64,000 nt of DNA. It comes from Pseudomonas versuta (lineage in GTDB: Bacteria; Pseudomonadota; Gammaproteobacteria; Pseudomonadales; Pseudomonadaceae). The first letter of the stretch is position 1; every line of letters begins with the position of its first letter. Location: positions 2,232,001-2,296,000 of the forward strand of contig NZ_CP012676.1 in the NCBI RefSeq assembly GCF_001294575.1, given 5' to 3'. The notes under the pieces are model-generated. The model searched no databases. It was not told the DNA's origin and worked only from the letters and a program-made list of their open reading frames with translations. The translations under genes and the position numbers were made by a program. Below are positions 1-8,151 of this stretch, one piece after another.

Positions 1-1843
1 GCTTGCGCCCGTCCTGCACCACCAGCATGCCTTTGCTCCAGGGCCCGCCGAGATTGGCCGACGTCACGTCCAGACCGTCGGTTTCAGAGGTGCCATCGAT
101 CCCCGCCGCGGCATTGACCCCCACCCGGAAGGCGCCACGCACCGCGAAGGGCGGCTCGGCATCCAGCACCACATAGCTGTCATTGCCCTGGCTGGAGATC
201 ACCAGGTAGTCGTTGTGCTCGCCCCGGTACAGCGCCAGCCCTTCAATGTCGTCGTGTACCTGCTCGCCCACCCTGATCACGTCGGTGGGGGTTGCCGGCT
301 GGTCCGGGCGCGCATCCACTGCCCACACCGCCACGTCCTCTTCACCCAGGAACAGGCGCTGGCGTTTATCGTCCGCCACACAGCCTTCAGGCTGGCTAGC
401 AACCTTGAACTGGCGCACCAGTTCGCCTTCTACCTTGTCGCCCTTGGCAAACAGCCGGTGCTGGACGAAGGTGCCGTCCTTGTCGTTGGCAAAACTGTAA
501 ATCTCGCCCGTTGGCGCCTTGAACAGGCACAGGCCATAGATATCCTTGACCGGGGTCGCAATCTCGCCGGCGTGTGCAAGCTGCCCCGTAGCGCGATCAA
601 TGCTGAACACGCTCAGGCTGTTGTGATCGCGATTGGTCGCCACCGCCAGGTCCACGGTGCGTGAGCCCAGCGTGAAGCCGGGGCGCACATCCACGTTGTT
701 CAGACGCCCTACCGGCAAATGCTGCACCCGCTTGCCCTGCAAGTCGTACACCTCAAGCCCTTGCTGTTTGTTGGTACCCAGCACCCGGCTCAGGGCCGGT
801 GTTTGCGGGTGCAGCCAGATGGCAGGGTCATCGGCCGCGTCGCCACGGTTCGCTACGCTTTGGGTTTGCACTGCAGGCTTTACGGCCGGCAACACCGGTG
901 GCTGATTCACCGGGGTGGCTTTCCAGTCCAGGGTGCCTTCCAGCAACTGGTTAGTGGCTGCATCCTGCACCAGCACCTGAAGGCCTTCAGGCGTCTGGCG
1001 CAGGGCCAGATGCTCGGGTTCGACCACCCCGCCGAGCGCCAGGCTGGCCACCGGCGACCAGCGTTTGCCGTGCTGCTGATAGAGGTTCAACTGCGCGGCT
1101 TGAGGGTCAAGCCCTAGCATCCCGCCCGGCACCGGCACCATGGCCCCGGCGCTTTGTTTTACGTTGCCAAAGGGTTCGATCATGGCCACGGGCAAACGCG
1201 ACACGTCGGACTCGGCATGGGCCGGGTAGGCCCACCAGCCGACATTCTCTTCGTTGACGAACAGCTGCTGCGCGCTGTCGTCGACCTGGCAAAACTTCGC
1301 CTGCGGCGGCAACGGCAGGCCGCGCACCAGGCGCGGGGCGGGCAGCCGTTGGTGGTCGGCAGCCACCAGCCACTGCTCGCCCTTGCCTTCTTCACCCACG
1401 GTGAACAGATAGATATTGCTCGCCTCGTCCTGATACAGACAGACGCCATCGACCCCATAGTCCCGGGGCGGCAGGTACACGGGGGGCTGCCATTGATGGC
1501 TGCCCGGGTCGAGGTCAAACAGCGCCACTTGCTGCTTGTCCTTGTCGTTGCCGGCCACCAGTACCCGGTCCCCCAGCCTGCGGCTGTCCAGTCCGGCAAA
1601 TGCACCCGCGACCCGGCTCAGGGTCTTGCCCTGTTTATCGAGCAGCACTATGCCCTCGCGCTTGCTGACCGCCAGGCGCCCGTCACCCATGCCGTCCGGT
1701 AAAAACCCCAGGGCCTGGGCTTTGCTCGCGGTCCACGGCTGCAGGGCCGGGGCGGCTATATCAGTGGCCGCCTGAGTGCTGCCCGCGGTCAGGCATGCCA
1801 GTAACGGCAGCAGGAGAGGTTTGCGTTTAAACAAAAAAGTCAT
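1..1843 (-). CDS. Beta-propeller phytase (3-phytase), C-terminus beyond window
   Basis: The gene runs leftwards off the window edge; 614 codons are visible. The product should hydrolyse phytate (inositol hexakisphosphate) outside the cytoplasm to release phosphate. A signal peptide is visible (FKRKP, then a hydrophobic run ending in STQA). The second half carries beta-propeller phytase signatures: GDAADDPAIW at about residue 333, NNVDVR, DDIEGLAL and DGTSETDGLDV. The first half repeats weaker propeller features (GVCLYQD, EGIVLLD), so this looks like a tandem form with a degenerate first domain. ATG 1843 is preferred, with GGA about ten bases upstream; an in-frame ATG at 1855 would add four residues. 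It follows the TonB receptor on the same strand after a REP pair, which suggests shared phosphate-starvation use. The family call is firm; the exact substrate is inferred. Confidence 0.88.
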   Translation of the reverse strand, partial: MTFLFKRKPLLLPLLACLTAGSTQAATDIAAPALQPWTASKAQALGFLPDGMGDGRLAVSKREGIVLLDKQGKTLSRVAGAFAGLDSRRLGDRVLVAGNDKDKQQVALFDLDPGSHQWQPPVYLPPRDYGVDGVCLYQDEASNIYLFTVGEEGKGEQWLVAADHQRLPAPRLVRGLPLPPQAKFCQVDDSAQQLFVNEENVGWWAYPAHAESDVSRLPVAMIEPFGNVKQSAGAMVPVPGGMLGLDPQAAQLNLYQQHGKRWSPVASLALGGVVEPEHLALRQTPEGLQVLVQDAATNQLLEGTLDWKATPVNQPPVLPAVKPAVQTQSVANRGDAADDPAIWLHPQTPALSRVLGTNKQQGLEVYDLQGKRVQHLPVGRLNNVDVRPGFTLGSRTVDLAVATNRDHNSLSVFSIDRATGQLAHAGEIATPVKDIYGLCLFKAPTGEIYSFANDKDGTFVQHRLFAKGDKVEGELVRQFKVASQPEGCVADDKRQRLFLGEEDVAVWAVDARPDQPATPTDVIRVGEQVHDDIEGLALYRGEHNDYLVISSQGNDSYVVLDAEPPFAVRGAFRVGVNAAAGIDGTSETDGLDVTSANLGGPWSKGMLVVQDGRK

Positions 1844-1885
1844 GGGTAATGCCATTCCATTAGAGGTAAGAGACCGGGTTGACCG

Positions 1886-1957
1886 GATCGCTGGCAAGCC
1901 AGCTCCCACAGAGGGAAACACCAAAAATTGTGGGGGCCGGCTTGCCGGCGATGGCAT
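1886..1957. repeat. REP pair (GCTGGCTTGCC family)
   Basis: Two inverted REP units face each other: GCTGGCAAGCCAGCTCCCAC and, after a short A-rich loop, GTGGGGGCCGGCTTGCC. They lie between the receptor stop codon and the phytase start. The hairpin could lower read-through into the phytase gene or stabilise the upstream mRNA; that role is inference. The same family recurs at 4719 and 61809. Confidence 0.85.
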
Positions 1958-1965
1958 CAAGCCGA

Positions 1966-4497
1966 TTAAAAATGAGTGAAGGTCAGGCCCAGCGAGAAAG
2001 TCGGGCCGTACTCTTCGTACTGGTTGTTGTAGCGGCTGTTACCGCTGTAGACGAAGTACGGCTGATCGGTCAGGTTCTGCGCGTCAAAGTTGATTTGCAG
2101 GTTCTCGGTCAAGGCGTAACGGGCACTGAAATCGACAAAGGTCTGGGCGTCGACATGGGTGTCGTGGGCCTTGTCATTAATGCCGGCCAGCTCGTAGAGA
2201 TAGTCCGACTTGTAGTTGGCTGACAGCCGCAGGCTGAGCTTGTCGTCTTCCCAGCCCAGCATCAGGTTGCCGACGGTGTTGGACTGGTTGGGCAGGTCGA
2301 TGTCGCGCTTGAGGCTGGCCCCCGTGGCCGCATCAACCCCCTTGATGCTGGCACTGGAGCGGCTGAAGGTGCTGTTGGCGCCCACAATCACCCCATTCCA
2401 GGGCGCTGGCAGCCAGTCGAATTTTTGTGAGTACGCCAGTTCCAGCCCGTACAGACTGGCGCTGTCGCCGTTGGCATAGCTGTGGGCTTCGGTGAAATCA
2501 GTCCAGATACCACTGCCGGCCAGGTCGTTGTTGTAGACGAAGTTTTTGATGTCCTTGTAGAACAGGAACGCCGACACCGTCCCGGCCCGCCCCATGTAGT
2601 GCTCAATGCCCAGATCGAAGTTGCTCGACTCCAGCGGCTTGAGATTCGGGTTGCCGAACTCGGCCACGTCATCGTCAATCACAAACCCCGGCGCCAGCTG
2701 GCCAAAGGTCGGGCGCACCACGGCGTTGGTCCAGGCCGCCCGCAGCTGGGTGTTTTTGTCCAGTTGATAGCGCGCATGCAGGCCCGGCAGCCAGTGGTGG
2801 TAATCGCGCTGGGTGTCCTGGGCTTCGAACTCGCCATTGCGCACGCCGGTGCCCTTGGCCTCGAATTCGGTGCCCTCGTAGCGCAGGCCGGCAATGAAGC
2901 GCCAGTCATCAATGTCCAGGGTGTTCATCAGGTAAGCCGCGTTGATGTCCTCACGCATGGTGAAATCATTGGCCCGTGATTCCTGCTGGTTGTAGTAATC
3001 GTCCGGGTTCAGGCCGCCGATCAGGTCCTTGATTGCACCGCCACTGATCCCGGGGCCGAACCGGCCCAGCGAGTAGTGCAGATTGCCCTTCTGGAACCGC
3101 TCGAGGTTGAGCTGCGCGTCGCTGTAACCCAGGTCCGCGAAGTCCTCATAGACCCAGGCATTGAGGTCGTTGTCCTTGTTGCGCCGACTGACTTTGCCGC
3201 CGAACTTGACCTGAGAGGCATAGCCCTGCACGTCGTAATCGCGGGCCAGATCCAGGCGAATGTTTTTCTCGGTGTCCTTGGTGTTTTGCTCCTCCCAGTC
3301 AACTTTGTCGAGGGTGAAGCTGGCCGGGTCGTAAAAACCCGCGCCGATGATCGGGCGCGGTTTTTCGGTGTCGTAAAAGCCACTGTCGGCAAAGCTGGAA
3401 TTACCTTTGAAGGTCGCCCCGGCGATGTGCCCCGGGCTGTCTTCACTGGATTTGCTGTAGCCGGCCTGCCCGCTCAGCGTCCACAGGCCCATCATGCGTT
3501 CACCGCCGAATACGTAGGACTGGATCTCCTGGGTTTGTTCACGCTGCTTGAGTTTGCGCTTGGTCTTGGCCTTGCCCAGCTCGCCCTCGGCTTGCGGGTT
3601 GGCAAACTCAAAGGCGGTGGAATTGCGGGTCTCACTGTCCTTGAACCGGCTGTACAGGGTGCGCAGGAAGAGCTTGGTATCGTCGTCAGGCTTGTAATCA
3701 AAGTTCAGCCCGCCACCGGTGCGCTCGCGGCTGATGTCGTAGACCCGCTGCTCGAAACTGTTGAGCCGTGCGCCATCGTTGAAGTCCCAGTCGCCACCGG
3801 TCTCAACGTTGTCCGAACGAAAGTCGCGCTTGTTCCAGCTCAGGGCAGCGGCCACCCCGAAGTTGTCGATGCCGTCGCCGAGGCTGAAGCGGTCACTGAT
3901 GGCGCCCGAGACTTTGGGGCTGGTCTGATGGCTGTTCTTGTTGTAGGCGGCTTGGGTACTGGCGGTATAAAACAGGCCGTCATGGTCAAAGGCCGACAGG
4001 CTTTGCACATCCACCGTACCGCCCAGCGAGTTGGCGTCCATGTCCGGGGTCAGGGTTTTGATCACCGACAGCGACTGCACCAGCTCGGACGGCAGCACAT
4101 CCAGCGCCACGGCGCGGCGCGCACTTTCAGGGGACGGTACCAGCGTACCGTTGATAGTCACGCTGTTCAGGTCCGGCCCCAGGCCGCGGACGCTGACAAA
4201 GCGGCCTTCGCCCTGATCCCGCTCGACGCTGATCCCGGGCAGGCGCTGCACGGCTTCGGCAACGTTAGCGTCGGGCAACTGAGCCATACCATCGGCATGC
4301 ACCACGCTTTCGATGGTGTCCGAATTGCGCTGCTGCTTGAGGGCTTTGTCCAGGCTCACGGCCTGCCCGACCACCTCAACGTGCTCGGTGGCGCCAATCG
4401 CAGCCTCGGCAGCACTCAGGCGCTCGCTGGCAATCGCCATGGCCAGTGCGCTGAACGTGAAGCCGACCCACTGCACCTTGCTCCGACACATGTACAT
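1966..4497 (-). CDS. TonB-dependent outer-membrane receptor
   Basis: Outer-membrane active transporter of 843 residues that would take up a substrate using TonB energy. The plug domain (about residues 50-165) has the PDANVAEAVQRLPGIS motif followed by SVRGLGPDLNSVTING, characteristic of the Xanthomonas/Caulobacter-type TonB receptor family. The beta-barrel ends in a terminal Phe (LTFTHF), as expected for an outer-membrane barrel. There is no STN signalling domain. ATG 4497 is chosen because GGGGGAGG lies seven bases upstream; the longer TTG-initiated frame from 4515 would run through that ribosome binding site. A Pho box and a -10 element lie upstream (4556-4589). Position next to the phytase suggests uptake of phytate or a breakdown product, but the substrate is not shown by the sequence. 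Confidence 0.88.
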   Translation of the reverse strand: MYMCRSKVQWVGFTFSALAMAIASERLSAAEAAIGATEHVEVVGQAVSLDKALKQQRNSDTIESVVHADGMAQLPDANVAEAVQRLPGISVERDQGEGRFVSVRGLGPDLNSVTINGTLVPSPESARRAVALDVLPSELVQSLSVIKTLTPDMDANSLGGTVDVQSLSAFDHDGLFYTASTQAAYNKNSHQTSPKVSGAISDRFSLGDGIDNFGVAAALSWNKRDFRSDNVETGGDWDFNDGARLNSFEQRVYDISRERTGGGLNFDYKPDDDTKLFLRTLYSRFKDSETRNSTAFEFANPQAEGELGKAKTKRKLKQREQTQEIQSYVFGGERMMGLWTLSGQAGYSKSSEDSPGHIAGATFKGNSSFADSGFYDTEKPRPIIGAGFYDPASFTLDKVDWEEQNTKDTEKNIRLDLARDYDVQGYASQVKFGGKVSRRNKDNDLNAWVYEDFADLGYSDAQLNLERFQKGNLHYSLGRFGPGISGGAIKDLIGGLNPDDYYNQQESRANDFTMREDINAAYLMNTLDIDDWRFIAGLRYEGTEFEAKGTGVRNGEFEAQDTQRDYHHWLPGLHARYQLDKNTQLRAAWTNAVVRPTFGQLAPGFVIDDDVAEFGNPNLKPLESSNFDLGIEHYMGRAGTVSAFLFYKDIKNFVYNNDLAGSGIWTDFTEAHSYANGDSASLYGLELAYSQKFDWLPAPWNGVIVGANSTFSRSSASIKGVDAATGASLKRDIDLPNQSNTVGNLMLGWEDDKLSLRLSANYKSDYLYELAGINDKAHDTHVDAQTFVDFSARYALTENLQINFDAQNLTDQPYFVYSGNSRYNNQYEEYGPTFSLGLTFTHF

Positions 4498-4555
4498 GCT
4501 TGTCCTCCCCCGCAATCACCTAGGTCGGGCAAATGGCCCGACAACCTGGGAGCGA

Positions 4556-4589
4556 ACGCTAGGGTCGGGCAATGACAGTGCTGTGACAG
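4556..4589 (-). promoter_or_regulatory. Pho box and -10 of the receptor gene
   Basis: On the minus strand CTGTCAC-AGCA-CTGTCAT (4589 to 4572) matches the PhoB tandem 7+4+7 Pho box at 13 of 14 repeat bases. Ten bases further comes TAGCGT (4561 to 4556), a plausible -10. This is the expected geometry for a PhoB-activated promoter lacking a good -35. It points to phosphate-starvation induction of the receptor and possibly of the phytase behind it. Confidence 0.75.
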
Positions 4590-4718
4590 TGTTGGGCCAA
4601 CAGCCCCGAAACAGAGGCGTTTTAGCCCCAAAAGGGGGCCAGATGAGCTGATTTGACCCGGTTTCGCACCTCTGCCGGGATGGCATTACCCTATTGTTTA
4701 AACGCAAACCTCTATAGC

Positions 4719-4800
4719 AGCCATCGCCGGCAAGCCGGCTCCCACAAGATAGGGCGCTTGCTGATCCCCTGCGGGGGCTGGCTTGCCAACGATGGCATCA
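4719..4800. repeat. REP pair (GCTGGCTTGCC family)
   Basis: CATCGCCGGCAAGCCGGCTC and, inverted, GGGGCTGGCTTGCC followed by GATGGCATCA form a REP doublet. It abuts the broken copy of the phytase start, so a REP-associated junction may mark the breakpoint. Confidence 0.8.
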
Positions 4801-4877
4801 CGCCACTCTGCTCATGATCCGCGGCGCCTGCAGCCCATAATCGGGCAAGAGGCCTGAGCTGATTCGACCCTTGCCGC

Positions 4878-4895
4878 CCGTCACACAGCTGTCAT
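4878..4895 (+). promoter_or_regulatory. Candidate second Pho box
   Basis: CCGTCAC-ACAG-CTGTCAT matches the Pho box at 12 of 14 repeat bases and lies 46 bases before the ATG at 4941. No convincing -10 follows at the right distance, so this is weaker than the site at 4572. Confidence 0.4.
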
Positions 4896-4940
4896 ATCCC
4901 TCTGTTGTGCTGGCCATCACTACGTTTTGGCAGAACCTTG

Positions 4941-5861
4941 ATGACCTGGCTGAACATTCTCAAACACCATCGCTGGAAACTCGGACTGCTGGTTCTTGCA
5001 GCCAATATCGGGCTGTTGCTGAACCTGGCCTTTGGCAGCCCCAAAGCCTTCAGCGAATGGCAGTGGCTGGACATCGCCGGCGAAGGCGGCACCGCCCTGT
5101 TCCTCCTGTTCTGGCTGGGGCTGGTACTCAAAAGCCGGCCGGCCGGACGGGTCACCGACTACCTGGCGATCGGCTTGAGCTGCATGTTTTTTTCGTGGTG
5201 GATTGACGTGCTGGACGAGTTTATCCGCTTGCCCAAACACATTGGCTGGGATCACTGGCTGGAGTCCGGGCCGATGCCCGTCGGCATGATTGTGCTGACC
5301 ATCGGCCTCTACCACTGGCACCGCGAACAACAGGCCATCAATCAGCAAATGGAAAAACGCGAGCGGGTGTTCCGCGAGCATCGCCTGTTCGACAAACTCA
5401 CTCCGCTGGGGGGCGCCGACTACCTCAAGCGCCAGATCAGTGACTGCTTGAGCCAGAGCCTGGAGCAGCAACAACCGCTGTCACTGCTGGCCCTGGATAT
5501 TGACGACTTCACCTCGATCAACCAGCAGTACGGCCATCCGGAAGGCGACGCCGTACTGCAGGCCCTCAGTCAGTTGCTGCTGCTTAACCTGCGGCGTCAC
5601 GACCTGCTCTGCCGCCTGGCCGGCGACCGCTTTGTCGTGCTGCTGCCCAATACCGGCCAGAGCCAGGCCAGTTTGCTGGCGCTAGAGCTGCAACAAGCGG
5701 TGCAGAGCCTGGCCCACAAAACCCGACAACATGGCGAGCGGGTGTATTTGTCGGCCAGCACCGGCGTGGTAATGGCGATCGACGAAGCACCCGATCAATT
5801 GCTCAAACGCCTGAACCTGGCCCTGGCCCGCGCCAAACCGCCACGCAGTAAACGGGCATGA
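4941..5861 (+). CDS. Membrane protein with degenerate GGDEF domain
   Basis: 306 residues. The N-terminal half has hydrophobic segments at about residues 12-32, 45-63, 75-92 and 110-125, so it is probably an integral membrane sensor. The C-terminal half is a GGDEF fold (LLALDIDDFTSINQQYGH onward), but the signature reads AGDRF instead of GGDEF, so the catalytic Glu and first Gly are missing. An RxxD inhibitory-site motif (RRHD) stands five residues before it, as in c-di-GMP-binding GGDEF proteins. It is therefore more likely a c-di-GMP receptor or regulatory pseudoenzyme than a cyclase (inference). ATG 4941 is chosen over TTG 4905 because LKHHRWK then precedes the first membrane helix, although the ribosome binding site is weak. 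It overlaps the next gene by four bases, which suggests coupled translation. Confidence 0.8.
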   Translation: MTWLNILKHHRWKLGLLVLAANIGLLLNLAFGSPKAFSEWQWLDIAGEGGTALFLLFWLGLVLKSRPAGRVTDYLAIGLSCMFFSWWIDVLDEFIRLPKHIGWDHWLESGPMPVGMIVLTIGLYHWHREQQAINQQMEKRERVFREHRLFDKLTPLGGADYLKRQISDCLSQSLEQQQPLSLLALDIDDFTSINQQYGHPEGDAVLQALSQLLLLNLRRHDLLCRLAGDRFVVLLPNTGQSQASLLALELQQAVQSLAHKTRQHGERVYLSASTGVVMAIDEAPDQLLKRLNLALARAKPPRSKRA

Positions 5862-6889
5862 ACGCCAGTCACTGGTACGAAGCCGACAGCCGCTTCATCG
5901 CCGGGCATTACCAGCCCGCCACCCTGATTGACCTGGCCTTGTCGCGGGACATCGACAGCCATCGCCTGCTGCGCGGCACCGGGTTGTTTTACGACGACAT
6001 CGTGACCGGCCAGACCCGTCTCAGCCCGCAACAATGCTTTGCCCTGATCGCTAACGCCCGGCGTTTACTTGAAGCCGACGACAGCAGTTTTCTGTTTGGC
6101 CAACGGCTGTTGCCGGGGCATTACGGCCCGGCCAGCCACGCCCTGCAACAGGCACAAAACCTGGATCAGGCATTGCACACCCTGATCCGCCATCGGGCAT
6201 TGCTCAGCCCCTTGCTGACCCCGCGCCTGCTGCTGGACGACAACTACGCCTATGTCTATTGGCTCGACAGCTGCGGTGCCGGTGAGCAATTGCGCTTTGT
6301 GATGGAGGCCAGCATGACGGCGCTGAAGGCCATGAGTCAGTGGCTAAGTGGTGAACGCCTGCCGTGGGAGTGCAGCTTCAGCTACCCCGAGCCGCGGTAC
6401 GTGGAACAGTACTGGGTGCATCTGGGCGAAAACACCCGGTTTGACAGCCAACTGGACATGATGCGCCTGCCACGGGAATACCTGACCCGCGCCTGGCCCA
6501 ATGCCTCGGCCATTGCGCAGCAAGTGGCGTATCAGCAGGCCCAGGCGCAGTTGCACAGCCTGGGGTTCAGCGCCAGCCTGCTTGACCGGTTGTACCTGTA
6601 CTTGCGCGCCCATGCACAACAGGCCCCCGGCCTTGAGCAGACGGCGCAGCATTTCTGCATGAGCCAGGCCACCCTCAAACGCAAGCTGAACAAACACGGG
6701 ACCCACTTTCAGGCCCAGCAAGACCAGGCGCGCAAACACATGGCGCTGTACCTGTACCAGATCAAAGGCCTGAGTAACGAAGCGGTGGCCGAATACCTCA
6801 ACATCAGCGACCCGGCCAACTTCCGCCGCGCCCTCAAGCGCTGGACCGGGTATACACCGAACCTGATCCGCCAGTTTTTAACCCTGTAA
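5858..6889 (+). CDS. AraC-family transcriptional regulator (arabinose-binding-like N-domain)
   Basis: 343 residues. The N-terminal part (about 20-210) resembles the Arabinose_bd domain of OruR/ArgR-type AraC proteins. The C-terminal about 100 residues hold two helix-turn-helix units, including MSQATLKRKLNKHGTHF and ISDPANFRRALKRWTGYTP, the usual AraC DNA-binding ending. The start overlaps the stop of the AGDRF protein as ATGA. The pairing of a membrane signalling protein with a one-component regulator suggests they act together, but the ligand and target genes are unknown. Confidence 0.87.
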   Translation: MNASHWYEADSRFIAGHYQPATLIDLALSRDIDSHRLLRGTGLFYDDIVTGQTRLSPQQCFALIANARRLLEADDSSFLFGQRLLPGHYGPASHALQQAQNLDQALHTLIRHRALLSPLLTPRLLLDDNYAYVYWLDSCGAGEQLRFVMEASMTALKAMSQWLSGERLPWECSFSYPEPRYVEQYWVHLGENTRFDSQLDMMRLPREYLTRAWPNASAIAQQVAYQQAQAQLHSLGFSASLLDRLYLYLRAHAQQAPGLEQTAQHFCMSQATLKRKLNKHGTHFQAQQDQARKHMALYLYQIKGLSNEAVAEYLNISDPANFRRALKRWTGYTPNLIRQFLTL

Positions 6890-6904
6890 CCCCCCCAGAA
6901 CCAC

Positions 6905-6970
6905 CTGTAGGAGCGAGCTTGCTCGCGAGCTCTTCGTGGGAAAAGCTCGCGAGCAAGCTCGCTCCTACAG
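6905..6970. repeat. REP doublet with perfect 27-base arms
   Basis: Left arm 6905-6931 begins CTGTAGGAGCGAGCTTGCTC; right arm 6944-6970 is its exact reverse complement; the loop is 12 bases. It lies between convergent genes (AraC regulator and dpkA-like gene) and could act as a two-way mRNA 3' hairpin. Confidence 0.92.
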
Positions 6971-6986
6971 GATTTTGTGTGGGGTC

Positions 6987-8018
6987 TTACTGCGCCAATG
7001 CGCGCAATCTGGCCAGCTCTTCGGCGCTCATCGGGATCCCTTCGCCCACCGATTTGGCACGCTCGATAAAGCGCCGGTCACCCGGCATGCGTTCAAGGCC
7101 CACGGCGTGCATCTGGCGCACCAGTTCGGCGCTGCGCTGGGCGAAGCTGTTGCCGCCGGACTTGGTCGGGTCGATAACGATCAGCAGTTGGCCGGTCCAC
7201 GGGGTTTGCGCGCCGGGGTGCTGCTTCCAGTCGAACTCGAACGAGAAATTGCCACCGGTCAACGCTGCCGCCAGCAGTTCGACCATCATCGACAGCGCCG
7301 AACCTTTATGCCCGCCGAAGGGCAGCAAGGCACCTCCGTCCAGAATCTCTTTGGGGTTTTGCGTCGGCTCGCCATGCTTGTCGACCCCCATGCCCGCAGG
7401 CAGGCTGTGGTCCTTGCGCGCGGCAATTTGCACATCGCCGTGGGCAATGGCGCTGGTGGCCAGGTCGAATACGATCGGGTGGCCCCCAGCACAGGGTGCG
7501 GCAAAAGCAATCGGGTTAGTGCCAAACAGCGGCTTTTGGGCGCCATGGGGTACTACGCAGGTCATGCTGTTGACCACACTCAGCGCCACCAGCCCTTCTT
7601 CGGCAAATGGCTCGACATCCGGCCAGAGCGCTGCGAAGTGATGGGAGTTGCGGATCGCCAGCACTGCAATCCCGGCGCTGCGGGCCTTTTCCACCAGCAG
7701 TTCACGCGCCGCTGCCAGCGCAGGCTGGGCAAAGCCATTGGCCGCATCGACGCGGATAAAGCCCGAGGCCACGTCTTCTACCTGCGGCACGGCCTGGCCG
7801 TCGACCCAGTTGCTCGCCAGTGATGCCAGGTATCCAGGAATACGGAACACCCCGTGACTGTAGGAACCGTCGCGTTGCGCCCGGGCGCAGTTGTCTGCCA
7901 ATACCTGCGCGACCGCCTGCGAAGTACCGTGACGCTCAAATATCTGCTGCAGCAAGGCGGTCAGTTCGCTGAGGGTCAGCGACTCCATAGCCTGGGACGA
8001 GGTAACGGGCTGGGACAT
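6987..8018 (-). CDS. dpkA: Delta1-piperideine-2-carboxylate / pyrroline-2-carboxylate reductase (Ldh/MDH2 family)
   Basis: 343 residues, the length known for Pseudomonas DpkA. The family is NAD(P)H-dependent malate/lactate-type dehydrogenases. In Pseudomonas the enzyme reduces delta1-piperideine-2-carboxylate, made from D-lysine, to L-pipecolate. SYSHGVFRI at about residues 52-60 carries the Ser-His pair used by DpkA, and FDLATSAIAHGDVQ fits the catalytic Asp region. The gene is divergent from an RpiR regulator, then an ABC transporter and an FAD dehydrogenase, the same neighbour set as the P. putida D-lysine locus. A related imine or 2-oxoacid substrate remains possible. ATG 8018 is the only well-placed start. 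Confidence 0.82.
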   Translation of the reverse strand: MSQPVTSSQAMESLTLSELTALLQQIFERHGTSQAVAQVLADNCARAQRDGSYSHGVFRIPGYLASLASNWVDGQAVPQVEDVASGFIRVDAANGFAQPALAAARELLVEKARSAGIAVLAIRNSHHFAALWPDVEPFAEEGLVALSVVNSMTCVVPHGAQKPLFGTNPIAFAAPCAGGHPIVFDLATSAIAHGDVQIAARKDHSLPAGMGVDKHGEPTQNPKEILDGGALLPFGGHKGSALSMMVELLAAALTGGNFSFEFDWKQHPGAQTPWTGQLLIVIDPTKSGGNSFAQRSAELVRQMHAVGLERMPGDRRFIERAKSVGEGIPMSAEELARLRALAQ

Positions 8019-8067
8019 TCTGGCGCTCCAATCTAGTTGTTTTTATGCTCGGCCAACTATCGTGCTA

Positions 8068-8102
8068 TGACAGTTATCTGTCAATTCTTGACTTAATGAC
8101 AG
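8068..8102. promoter_or_regulatory. Candidate RpiR operator in the dpkA-rpiR divergent promoter
   Basis: TGACAG-TTAT-CTGTCA (8068-8083) is a perfect 6+4+6 palindrome, and a further TGACAG half-site lies at 8097-8102. A possible -35 for the regulator, TTGACT, sits between them at 8088-8093. Such a site in a 133-base divergent spacer next to an RpiR gene is the likely regulator target, but the assignment is inferred. Confidence 0.55.
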
Positions 8103-8151
8103 AAAACATTCACTTTCTGCAACGCGCTGATACAACAACAGGAAAGCAGCC

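Larger units (their letters stand above)
4498..4940. other. Intergenic region between receptor and GGDEF gene
   Basis: 443 bases without a supported gene. From left to right it holds the receptor leader and promoter with a Pho box, a decayed inverted copy of the phytase 5' end (about 4648-4713), a REP pair (4719-4800) and a second Pho-box-like site near the divergent gene. The motif TGAGCTGATTYGACCC occurs twice in direct orientation, near 4644 and 4857. Frames across it are short and resemble no known protein. Confidence 0.7.

Noticed and set aside
3076..4575. 499-codon plus-strand frame opposite the phytate receptor
   Set aside because: Antisense to the receptor plug and barrel; crosses the receptor's ribosome binding site and Pho box; no domain recognised.
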